64,000 nt of DNA from Chrysemys picta bellii. Lineage: Eukaryota; Chordata; Testudines; Emydidae. The stretch lies in the NCBI RefSeq assembly GCF_011386835.1, contig NC_088800.1:19688572-19752571 (forward strand), given 5' to 3'. The notes beneath the pieces were generated by a model that was given only the letters and a program-made list of their open reading frames with translations, had not been told where the DNA came from and did no database searches. This document shows, piece by piece, positions 37,501 to 49,500 of this stretch. A program made the position numbers and the translations under genes. Position 1 is the stretch's first letter; every line of letters begins with the position of its first letter.

Positions 37501-40500
37501 AAAACAGTTCGCGCGCTTTTCCAGTCATTGACAGCGCGGACGCCACTGTACTCCGAGCATGGAGCCCGCTGCGACCATCGCTGCAGTTGTGGCCGCTCTC
37601 AACGTTTCGCAGCTTATCATAAAGGTTTCCCTGAGGCAGATGCAGAAAAGTCAGGCGAGGAGGCTACGGCACCGCGGTGATGTCCTGAAGTCTGAGAGTA
37701 GCACAGACCTGTCAGAAAGCAGGCGACCCAGCGCCGAGGACATCACAGTGGCAATGGGTCATGTTGATGCCGTGGAACGGCGATTCTGGGCACGGGAGAC
37801 AAGCACTGAGTGGTGGGACCGCATAGTGCTGCAGGTCTGGGATGAATCCCAGTGGCTGCGAAACTTTCGCATGCGGAAGGGAACTTTCCTGGAACTTTGT
37901 GAGTTGCTGTCCCCTGCCCTGAAGCGCAGTGACACCCGGTTGCGAGCTGCACTGAGTGTACAGAAGCGAGTGGCCATAGCCCTGTGGAAGCTTGCAACGC
38001 CAGACAGCTACCGGTCAGTCGCGAACCAGTTTGGGGTGGGCAAATCTACCGTGGGGGTTGTTGTGATGCAAGTAGCGAAGGCAATCGTTGATGTACTGCT
38101 GCCAAAGGTAGTGACCCTGGGAAACGTGGAGGCGATCATAGATGGCTTCGCAGCGATGGGATTCCCAAACTGCGGTGGGGCCATAGATGGAACTCACATC
38201 CCTATCCTGGCACCGGACCACCAGGCCACCCAGTACATTAACCGAAAGGGATACTTTTCCATGGTGCTGCAAGCACTGGTGGACCACAGGGGACGTTTTA
38301 CCAACATCTACGTGGGATGGCCGGGCAAGGTTCATGACGCTCGTGTTTTCAGGAACTCTGGTCTGTTTAGACGGCTGCAACAAGGTATTTACTTCCCGGA
38401 CCGCAAAATAACTGTTGGGGATGTGGAGATGCCTATAGTCATCCTCGGGGACCCAGCCTACCCGCTAATGCCCTGGCTCATGAAGCCCTATACTGGCGCC
38501 CTGGACACTGAAAAAGAACTCTTCAACTACCGGCTGAGCAAGTGCAGAATGGTGGTGGAGTGTGCTTTTGGCCGTCTCAAGGGGAGATGGAGAAGCTTAC
38601 TGACTCGCTGTGATCTCAGCGAAACCAATATCCCCATTGTTATAGCAGCTTGCTGTGTGCTCCACAATCTCTGTGAGAGCAAGGGGGAGACCTTTATGGC
38701 GGGGTGGGAGGTTGAGGAAAATAGCCTGGCTGGTGATTACTCACAGCCAGACAGCCGGGCGATTAGAAGAGACCAGCGGGAAGCGCTGTGCATCCGGGAG
38801 GCTTTGAAAGCAAAGTTCCTGAGTGAGCAGGGTAACCTGTGATTTTATAGTTTGTGTACTGAGAAGCTAAACCTGCCCCCGTTTCTTTACCCAGGTAATG
38901 TTGACTATCCTATCCAGTTACATACCCCCTTCACCCCCCCTCCAACACACGTGTCGAAATAAAAATAGTTCTACTTTGTTAAAGCACACCGTTTTCTTTA
39001 ATACTGTTTTCGCGGGAATTTTTTAAAACTGGGACGCAGACTGTGGTGCGGGGCGGGTCTAGTGTTGTGATGCGAATGCAGCTTCTAAACTCAAGGATTG
39101 ACAGGCTCCGCTGCGGTGGGATGCTTGTTTCAACGGAGCCTGTCACCCCTCCTGATCGGGACTGTGTGTATGGGAGGTCTATTTGACTTTGTGGCAGGGG
39201 GAGGACGGTTACAGATCCCATGCTGTGTGGCTCTGTGATCCTGTCTAAGGACCGGCGCTTAAGATCTGTAACTGCCCTCCCCCGCCACAAAGTCACAGAG
39301 CAACCCACCCCCCCCAACATTACATCAAAACAACCTCCCAGACTAACCGGGGCAACTAGTCACTGCATCACTGCACTGTGTATGTGCCCTGCTGCTGTGC
39401 CTGCCCCCGACTATGTACCCTGCCAAAGGAGACTGTCCTGTCCAATTTCCAACCCCCTTTCCCCTCCTCCTCCAAAAGAACATGATTGAAACAGTAGTTA
39501 ACAGAAACGAATTTTTTATTATCAACTACACATGGCATTGGGAGGTGAAACTTGGACGTGGGCTTGTGTCAGGCGGGAAGGAAAGAACTTTTCAAATTTT
39601 GGGAAATGAGAGCCTTCTGCTACTAGAGCTCTCTGCAGGGGTGGAGTGAGAGTTAGCAGGGACTCTGCCGCCTCTCCTTCTTTGCACTTTGGGTGAGGTG
39701 GGTATGGGACTTGGTGGCGGGGGAGGGCGGTTAGAGATGGACTGCAGCGGGGCTCTGTCCTCCTGCCTCCATTCCTGCAGAACATCCACAAGGCGCCGGA
39801 GTGTGTCCGTTTGCTCCCTCAGTAGTCCAAGCAGCGTTAGAGTCGCCTGCTGGTCTTCCTGACGCCACCTCTCCTCCCGATCCATGTTGGCTTGGTGCAT
39901 TCGGGTCAAGTTCTCCCGCCACTGGGTCTGCTGTGCTGCCTGGGCTTGGGAAGAGGCCATAAGCTCAGAGAACATGTCCTCCCGTGTCCTCTTCTTCCTA
40001 CGCCTAATCCGCGCTAGCCTCTGGGAGTGTGATTCCAGGCTAGGTTGTGAGACAGTCGCAGACGGGGCTGTGGAAATGGGAAAAAGGGAGTGAATTCCTC
40101 TGAAAGATAAATGTAGTTGTGAACAAAGAACATAGTCTTTCTCTGTGAACAAGACCATGCACAGCACCTTTCACATGCGCACTCAGCACAAGGTCGAATT
40201 CTCGGCCTTCGCATTCTGTGCCTGGGGTCTTGAACAGCACATTTGAGAAGCGAGGCAGCACAACGGAATTTCTGTTGCAGGCAGACATGGTAAGCCGTAC
40301 ACTTGTGGCAGTTTAAAACTTTTATATTACCACTGGCCTCATTTCACATTTAAATCAATGTCAGTCCCTGCTGCCAGCAATCCGGCAAGCGGGAACTCTG
40401 CCCCTGTCCCACCCCCTCGCGGCTGTCCCCGGGAATGATCCCTTTCGGCTGCCCCTCTCCCGCCTCCACCGCGTGGCTGCAAACCAGCGGTGACAGTTCT

Positions 40501-43500
40501 GTAAAGGAACGGGAAAGCAGTCCCAACACTAACATTCCCCTACCTAATTAAAAGCAGGTCACCATGGCCGACATCACCCTGATGAGGATCTCCGAGAGCG
40601 ACAAAGAGAGAATGCTCCGGGAAAGCCTCCAAAGACCAGGGCCGTATGCCGCCCTGCTGTGCAGAGCAATGATCCCCGAGTACCTGATAATCTCGTGGCG
40701 CGGCAACGTGTCGTACTTCGGAGGACCCAATAAGGCCGCTCTCCCCAAGAACCTCATGCAACGGCTTTCAAGTTACCTCCAGGAGAGCTTCATCGAGATG
40801 TCCCAGGAGGATTACTGCTCTATCCCCGCACATATAGACCGCATTTTACTGTAGCTGCAGTAGCAGGGAATACACAGTAGAGCGGCTTGTGCAGGACAAT
40901 CACTGAAAACCGGACATTGCTAGATTTCTTTTCAAAACTTGCACTGCCCCTTACTAAACCGTTAAGCGCCTAGGGCACACTAATCATGAACAACCCATTC
41001 TTTTAATTGTTAATATTCCTGTTTTGTTAAAAATAAATGTTTAGATGTTTACAACACTTACTGGCTGATCCTTCACCAGATTCTGTGTCCGGGGTAATGG
41101 CTGGGGACGCTTCGTAGGGGATCTCTGTAAGGGTGATGAAGAGATCCTGGCTGTCGGGGAAATCAGCGTTGTGAGAGCTGCCAACTGCCTCGCCCTCCTC
41201 ATCTCCTTCCTCATCTTCCCCGTCCCCTAACATGTCTGAGGAACCGGCCGTGGACAGTATCCCATCCTCAGAGTCCACGGTCACTGGTGGGGTAGTGGTG
41301 GCGGCAGCACCGAGGATGGAATGCAGTGCCTCGTAGAAACGGGATGTCTGGGGATGGGATCCGGAGCGTCCGTTTGCCTCTTTGGTCTTCTGGTAGCCTT
41401 GTCTCAGCTCCTTGATTTTCACGCGGCACTGCGTTGCATCCCGGCTGTATCCTCTCTCTGCCATGTCTTTAGAGATCTTCTCGTAGATCTTTGCATTCCT
41501 TCTTTTGGATCGCAGCTCGGAAAGCACGGACTCATCGCCCCACACAGCGATGAGATCCAAGACTTCACGATCAGTCCATGCTGGGGCTCTCTTTCTATTC
41601 CCAGACTGCATGGCCATCACTGCTGGAGAGCTCTGCATCGTTGCCAGTGCTGCTGTGCTCGCCACGATGTCCAGACAGGAAATGAGATTCAAACTGGCCA
41701 GACAGGAAAAGGAATTCAAATTCAAATTTTCCCGGGGCTTTTCCTGTGTGGCTGGTCAGAGCATCCGAGCTCGCACTGCTGTCCAGAGCGTCAACAGAGT
41801 GGTGCACTGTGGGATAGCTCCCGGAGCTATTAGCGTCGATTTCCATCCACACCTAGCCTAATTCGACATGGCCATGTCGAATTTAGCGCTACTCCCCTCG
41901 TCGGGGAGGAGTACAGAAGTCGAATTAAAGAGACCTCTATGTCGAACTAAATAGCATCGCAGTGTGGACGGGTGCAGGGTTAATTCGATTTAACGGCGCT
42001 AACTTCGACATAAACGCCTAGTGTAGACCAGGCCTTAGATTGCCTTTCATTATTGCTGCCACTGCTGAATTTGATCACTAACTGTTGCTCTTTGATTATA
42101 TGCTCCATCTGGCCCAGCCAAGGTAACTGGCAGGTGGGCTGCATGTCACAGATGTGAATTTCTGGAATATGTTCCTCTGGCATCTGCGTCTGTGAGATGT
42201 TCTTTTAGGTGACTCCATGATTTGTGATGCAGACTTAGTGACAGCAGTGGATGGTGGTGTCATTTTGCTGGTGGATTGTAACTCATTGTATTTTACTTTC
42301 AATCTAATTTAAAGTGTGAGTGATTTGGTTCCTGTTTATGGGTTTGCAAACAGTCCCTGGAGACTCTCATGCAAGACCTATTCAGTGTGAAATTCTGGAT
42401 TTCCCCTATTCCCAAAGCTACTTACTATGGGAAAGGATGCAGTTAATGCTCTCTGGGAAACAAGAATTCCATTTTGTAAAAAATGTCAATGTTTTGACAT
42501 TTGGTTTCATTCTGTATCATAACAAAAATAAACCTTTCACAAATTAGAAGAGAGGGAGGGGGAGAAAGAGAATAGCCAATAGCTCCCAGATGACGGCATG
42601 CATCTGGGATGTGGAAGATTCAGGTTCAAGTCTGTACTCTGACTGATTTGCAGTGAGAAATGGAACCCGGATCTCCCACATCCCAAGTGAGTGTCCCAAC
42701 TCTGGGTGTGAGTGTCTCTTACTCTCTCAAGCAGATATTCCATCCTGGACCTGAGAAACCTTCCTGACAAAGTTTCAATTTTGATGAATTGTTATTTTCT
42801 GAGAAAAAAAAATGGTCAGAAAGTTCCAACTACCTCTATGTGCAAGAGGGATGGGCAAACTGGATCAGATAAAACAAATGGCTCTCACCTTCACCCTCAA
42901 ACTCTGTGTGCTACTGCAGATCTTGGTTTTGTCTGAAAACAGAAGTATAAATAAGGAAATACCATGTTCTGGCTCAGCTATAACTAGAAAGAAACAACAA
43001 TCCTGTGGAATCAGGCATTCTCATGGGATGTTATCCAGCCCAAATTCCAGGCAGTTGAGCTTTGTACAATAGTCTATATCAGCTCTTAGATACTCTGGTG
43101 TGACTGAACTAGGCCTCAGATGTTGAGATATGTACATATCAGCGATAGAGAAAGTTCTAGATTTTGTTGGGAGTAAAAGTTGGAAATCTGAGTCACAAGC
43201 ACACCCAATTTAGGCATAATCAATTTCTGCCTTTCTTTATGCAATTTCAGACAGAGTTATTGTGACTTATAGTGCCTGAACATACATTTATAACAGACAC
43301 TTACAAATGTAATTGGTAAAGGGCCTGAGTTACCACATTTCAGGGCACTGGGAAATCCTCCAATACTTCCTGATGATTGTCATCTCCCCTGATCTGTTGG
43401 TCTAGTCCTTCAGTCCAGTCCTTCAGTTTCTGGTCCGGTGTTTCTCCAGTGTAGGCCTATGTTCACTTAGGTCTTGTATACATTTATACATTACAGATTA

Positions 43501-46500
43501 AGTAATCTTTATCAAATTGGCTCTTAATACATCAACCCTTTGAGTTTTAGGTTACCGACACATTATACATGTGCAAGCTTCAGTTACCCAACTTCTGCAT
43601 TTTTTCTGCTCGTTTTGCAGTTTCAGTGTCATGGTATTTTTTGTGTCACCTTGCCCTAGGTCTCCCAGTAAAAAAGGCTTCTTGGTGTTACAGATTTGTG
43701 TGTTTTCACCCCAAAACTTCCAGCACAGCATTGTCTTGTCAGCAATATCATCATTTTAAATAGATTAGCAATTCTATGTAAAAGAAGAATTGGAAAAAAA
43801 ACACTTATGCCAGCAAGGCCTTGGCCTAAGTGTTACTTAAGCTGTACTCCTTCATTGTCCTAATTACAAATCATTAAAAAAATATATCTATCAAAGCTCT
43901 TCATCTAACCATTAGAAATTCTTTATTTTATATTTCAGTGTTATAAGTCAGTATGTTATCTCCCTTCTACCCTTTAATCGGTTAGAAGGGCAGGAGTTAT
44001 GGAAAACATTATAATTCTTTAATGTCAACATTTCTTATCTTCTTTAAACATGGGTTTCCATTCAAAGTCCAGTTTTGTTTGTGAATCATTATAAAAAAAC
44101 TTGATTGGAAAGTTTCCTCTGAACACATTTTTTAGGGCCGTCTCAATTTTAGGACCTCGATATTTAGTTGACATTAATGGAAATCCAACAGCCTGATTGA
44201 GCCCCTCATGATGAAGTAACATGCAGAACCCTATCCAGTATATCTCACGCTTATGACTGAGTCCTCCTACAGCTACATCCCCACAACACACACATCCCCA
44301 GCACTACCTCCTGCCTTCAACTGAAGTTGTGATAAACTTTCTTCTCCTCTCACATACATTTGAATCTCTTTTGCCTCCAGTAACCCCAGTATGTGAACTT
44401 GAAGCTAGAAGGAGAGCCAGAGAACAATTGCCCAAGCCCAGAGCAAGGTCTCAGTTCTCCATCTCTAGAATGGGGATAATAGTAAATCCCTACTGAATGG
44501 GGAGTGGGTAGTATCCCTTTAAATAGTTTGGGAGCCCTCTAGTGGGCTTTCCAGTCTCTATTGCAGAAGCCACCAGAACCCCACAGAGTAGCAGTTTATA
44601 TATGTAGCCAGGTCTTATATGTTTGTGTACTAGAGAATATGGTTAGTTGAAACCCAGCCATGTCTGTTTAGTTTCCTCATAGTCTTAATGTTATGTAAAG
44701 AGCAAAGATATAACACTATCTCACAGGGATATTTTAAAGAGAAGTACAGCAAAAACTGAGGTGCTTAGATATCATGGTAATGGAGGCCATATAAGTACCT
44801 AAAATAGATACATAGATTAGAGAGCTTAATCTCTGCCACGGCCTGTTGGCACTAGAGTCTGACAAGATTAGAGACAGGGAATCAGTGATGGTGCCCTGGT
44901 TCATGAGATGGGTGTGTACTTTTGGGGCCTGATCAAGCTACCACTGAAGTCAATAGACAGTCTATCATAGACCTCAGTGGGAGCTGAATCAGGCTCCACA
45001 TGTGGGGTTCCAGTGCCCACACAGGTTGCATAAGTTTAAGGCAACTGCTTCTGTGTTGTGCTCTTGCAACCTTCCACACTTTTGTGTACACATATGTGGA
45101 TTCTTGGATATCAGTGAAGACACGCATTTTTAAGTGCTTGTGCCAGAACATTTCTTGGGGCCTTATTTAGGAAAGTTATGAATCAAACCAGTTGCAACTA
45201 CTGGCATTGTTTGCTTGAGAAATGAGACTATCTGATGACAATATGCCATTGTCAACACTACAGGGATTTAAGGGAAAGCTTTTTTAAAAGAATATGGAAA
45301 CAATTATCCTGTCCATGAATATAAAAAAAAACCCCTTGTATTATGCCAAACAATATAAACAAGTCACAGTTGGAAATATGAAAATAGCATGTGACTGTTA
45401 GACTAGTCTCAAAGGTTTTGATTACCTGTGAAATAGTTATCCAAAGGTCTTAGCAGATATAGTGGCTGGCTAAAATTGCAGAAAGGAGCTCTGTATATTC
45501 AAGTATATTCAATTCCGTCTGCATTTCTCCAGTATATTTCTGCTAATTGCACAAATAAAGAACAGATGGAGAAGGGCACCTCTTATTTATTCTATAATGT
45601 GTTTTCTGAAAGACAGAATTTTTATAATAAAAATAGCTTTATAACTTTCAAGTAAAGGAAACTAAAAAGCGGTATAAATAAAGTGCAACTTTATAACGAG
45701 GGGTGCTTAGAAAAAGGCCTTCATCACTAAATGGATTTGCAAGTTATTGTTTGTATAAACTTAGCAATGGGGACTTGTGTTTTCATGTTGCTAGGAAGGA
45801 TCGGGCATAAATCCAAATTGATCCTTGTAGATAATCTTCAAACTTTCACCTTTAATTCAGACTTGGCCATTTTTCCTTGGTTGGAACCAGACATCCTCCC
45901 TGCTTGATGAGCTAAGATGTACCTAGCCTGCTCAAGGGTTACAAGAGAAGTTGAGTTGAATGTGGGATGGCCAGATCCCTTCCCCATACCACATGCCTCA
46001 ACCCTATTAAGGAGCCAAGTGTGCTACAAATGTGTAGTAAAAAATATGAGATTGTCTGGGATTTTGAAACTGCTATTCAATAATCCTCCCTCTGTGTCAC
46101 TCTGCCATTTCCAGATTGGGTATAAACTCACATCTTTTTCTGGGATAGATGAAAAATGCATTAACCAAGCAGCTTATTAAACATTGTGGATTTGCCAGCT
46201 ATCCCTTTTTTCATAATTAAGTATGGTATGAAATACTATTGGATAACCCCTTGCATAGAAAGCAAATCACTAAACTTTTAGATAGTCATTATTTTACCTG
46301 TTTTCAAAATTCAGTTATCCTGTTCATGGGGAACAGATGTAAAGCGTCCTGTTGTGTGTTCTGTTGTGCCAAATAATAATAGTGAAAAGTTTTAAAAATG
46401 ACACTTGTTCACTTTATCAACTGCATCTTCTTTTCAGACTGTTTATGACCAGTGGTTTATTACCCTCTTCAACATTGTCTATGCTTCACTGCCTGTACTA

Positions 46501-49500
46501 GCTATGGGTTTGTTTGACCAGGTACAATTTTATCTTATTTATAGCATGACTTAAATGTCTAAAATGGAAGCAATAAATGGCATTGATAGCATCATTAACA
46601 AGTCAGTTTTAAATGCAAATAATGTATAAGTAAATTCCCTTTATTTATCTGCCCCTCAGATTATTCTAATTTATGCTGGGAACTAGCCCCCAAATGGCAC
46701 TGGCTGTGGGCTCATGATTCTTTGACTGGTTCTGCGCAAGCCTAAGCCTTAGCCTCAGCAATAGACTGTCCCCCAATCCGGCGATTGCTGGAGAGCACTG
46801 TGTTCTGTCTACAACCCTTCCCTGCTCCTGTTGCTCACTACACCAAGATCAGGGAAGTGAGGACATAGCATAGAAGCCAACTATGCTGGCTGCATATTTG
46901 TTGGAGACTCTCCCATGTCAGTGGAGCCCCCATCAGGGCTGATATGGCCATTTTCCATCTCCTTTGTAGCATTAGTGGGACAGAGCGGGAAAGAGAATCT
47001 TCTTCCCTAGCTCTAAGCACACTTCAATTCTGAGAAGGTACTGTAATCAAGGGAAATTCCTTCTGACCTTTATTAAAGGCACAGGAATTTTACTCACTCT
47101 GTGGCATACAAACTTTAATATTTTCTGACACTATTAAAGTAACACGTTATCCAAATGGATTTGTTACAGGATGTGAATGAGCAGAATAGCATGGATTATG
47201 CGAAACTCTATGAACCTGGGCAACTAAATCTACTATTCAATAAACGCAAATTTTTCATCTGTATAGCACATGGAGTCTACACCTCTTTTGCCCTTTTCTT
47301 CATCCCTTATGGAGCATTTTATAACACAGCTGGTGAAGATGGAAAACACATTGCTGACTACCAGTCTTTTGCTGTCACAGTTGCAACATCTTTAGTTATT
47401 GTAGTCAGTGTTCAGGTAAAAAATAAAGATTTGTGTTTGGTGTTGAGTTTTTACAGTATTTTTTTTCTCATTTCTAAATACAGAAGTTCCTATTAAAAGT
47501 GACACCTACACTTGAAGTTGCAGGCGATTGAGACAATTTCTAAAATTCACATATAAATACTTAATGGTGTAAACTAGGGTGTTCCTCCTCTTAGAAACAG
47601 CTTCATCAGCTTGATATATTTTTCTAAGTATAGGGTAAAGAGCTGAGTAATCAAAGACTTATCTGAGAATACTGACCCCATTGAGGCCTTAAACAATTTG
47701 AGAGAGTCTGGATGATAATAAACATATTTATCAAAGTCAGTTCCCCATAATAGTTTTCTGTGAGTTATTTTAATGCTGACTGCAAAGGATTGTAATGGAC
47801 AAATCCCAAATGTGACTGGGTGGTGAACAAGTTAAAATTTTCCCCTGGAATTAAGAAAGAGGACCTGCCCCACTATGTCTTGTTTTACTTGTCTAGCATG
47901 AAGATATTGACCTCTAAGAAAGGCTGCTTAAGGTCTTCCAGGAGAACAGGGGCCTGATGAGAGCAATTAGGAAATAAAAGAGAGCAGGGATTAGAGTGGT
48001 GGCTTCAGGCACAGTTGACCTTCCGATAAGAAGTAGCCACGTTGGCCAAACTTGATTGATCCACCAGACAGGAGGGAATAATTTAGATTCTGGAACTGAA
48101 TATTTACTAGATTGCTCCCTTTCTGTCAGCCTTTAGGTCCTTGCTGTGGGCATGGGGGCAGGGGAGAGAAGGGAGTGCTGGGAAACATTTAGTTAAATAC
48201 CCTGTCAGAATGCTGTATGGTGTTTTTCTTTAGATATGGAGTCACCTTGTGTTATGCTGCGACTGAGCAGCTGCTCACACTGACATAACAAGCTGGCAAT
48301 ATATTATTTGTAGTTGATAACTATAATTTTCACAAATTACTCAAGAATTCAGAATGTGCTTTTGATAAGGAAGCGTGTAATGAATGCATGTAGTGGTTAC
48401 ATGATTAAGCTTTGGGATGCTAGTGAACCATAAATCAAGATAAGGTCAGAATTCAGTTTAAGTGCTATGTTCATTAAATAACGCAAGAAGCTTGACAGAA
48501 TTCATATTTCTTGGATAATGTAATGGAAAGCGGATTTCAGAATGATCTGTCATTGCAGAGTGGAATTGTATTTATATAGTATAGCACCTTCCTTCTTAGG
48601 ATCTCAAAGCAATTTACTGATATTATTGACTTGAGCCTGACAATACAACTGTGGTACTAACCACATTTTACAGAGAGAGAATCTGGGACCCAGAGCAACT
48701 AAGTGATTTGCGCAAGGCCACCCAGGGAAGTGTGTGGCAGATCCTGCAATACCACCCAGATCTTGTGTCTCCTATTTCTTTGAATTAACCACAAAACCAT
48801 TCTTTCTGCCTTTTCATGTTTTGTTCCTAAATATTATAAAGCTTTCAGAAAAGAGCTTTCACATTTTAGGCCTGATTTTAATCTCACTTCTGCTGGCATA
48901 GATTACTACATGTATTGTAAAATCTATCATTGTGTATGAGGAGAAAAGGGGTGGTGATACTTCTATTGATATTAGAGCTCTGCAGAGCTCAGTGGTTTTG
49001 GTATACAGGGGTTCATATAAAGTATTTTTTTTCAGTACTGATTCATGTGGTTTATATCTCCTGAGTTTTGGGTTGAGTTTGTGATACCCTTGAATTCCAA
49101 ATCGGATAGGAAATTCAAACAAAACTGATGAGGTTTGCGTGGTTTCCATAGACTGTTGAATTGCTCCAGGATTCTGTGAAAGGGTGAAGAACCCCCACAA
49201 ACCTTCTGTCAAATCTAGGATGATTCTCATTTATGATGAAATGCCAATCCAGATAGGTTTTATATGGTTTGGGGTTTCACAATGAGAGTTTTACTCACTT
49301 CTCTTAGATCCTACATATGCATACAAGGAACAAACATAAGAAACGGTTAATGTTAAAACTCAGAACTGGCCCAGAATCTCTATTTTTTATTTAATTATTT
49401 TTTCTCATTTTGGCTTTGCATTTGTTTTGCCCCCACACTTAGCTATTGCATTCCACCAACAGTTCTGAGTTTTAACATTAGCAATTTCTATGCCAATTAT

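Larger units (their letters stand above)
37181..42034. mobile_element. Complete PIF/Harbinger DNA transposon
   Basis: A 4854-bp element with ends GGCCTTGTCTACACTA and, on the complementary strand at the right, GGCCTGGTCTACACTA, flanked by TTA on both sides (37178-37180 and 42035-42037), the PIF/Harbinger duplication. Subterminal regions are rich in TCGA-containing words (GTCGAA, ATTCGA). It carries an intact transposase (+), a spliced Myb/SANT gene (-) and an extra small ORF (+). This is the least decayed element in the window. Confidence 0.9.
29997..46437. other. Intron, 16.4 kb
   Basis: Holds a hAT MITE, MIR and L2-like remnants, an LTR element and the Harbinger transposon. Nothing recognised in 29997-30858, 31406-33261, 36088-37177 (except a short diverged repeat near 36490-36650), 42833-44923 and 44998-46437. 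Confidence 0.65.

Noticed and set aside
37559..41638. Harbinger genes as domesticated host genes (HARBI1/NAIF1-like)
   Set aside because: They sit between intact TIRs with a TTA duplication inside an intron, so they are element genes.
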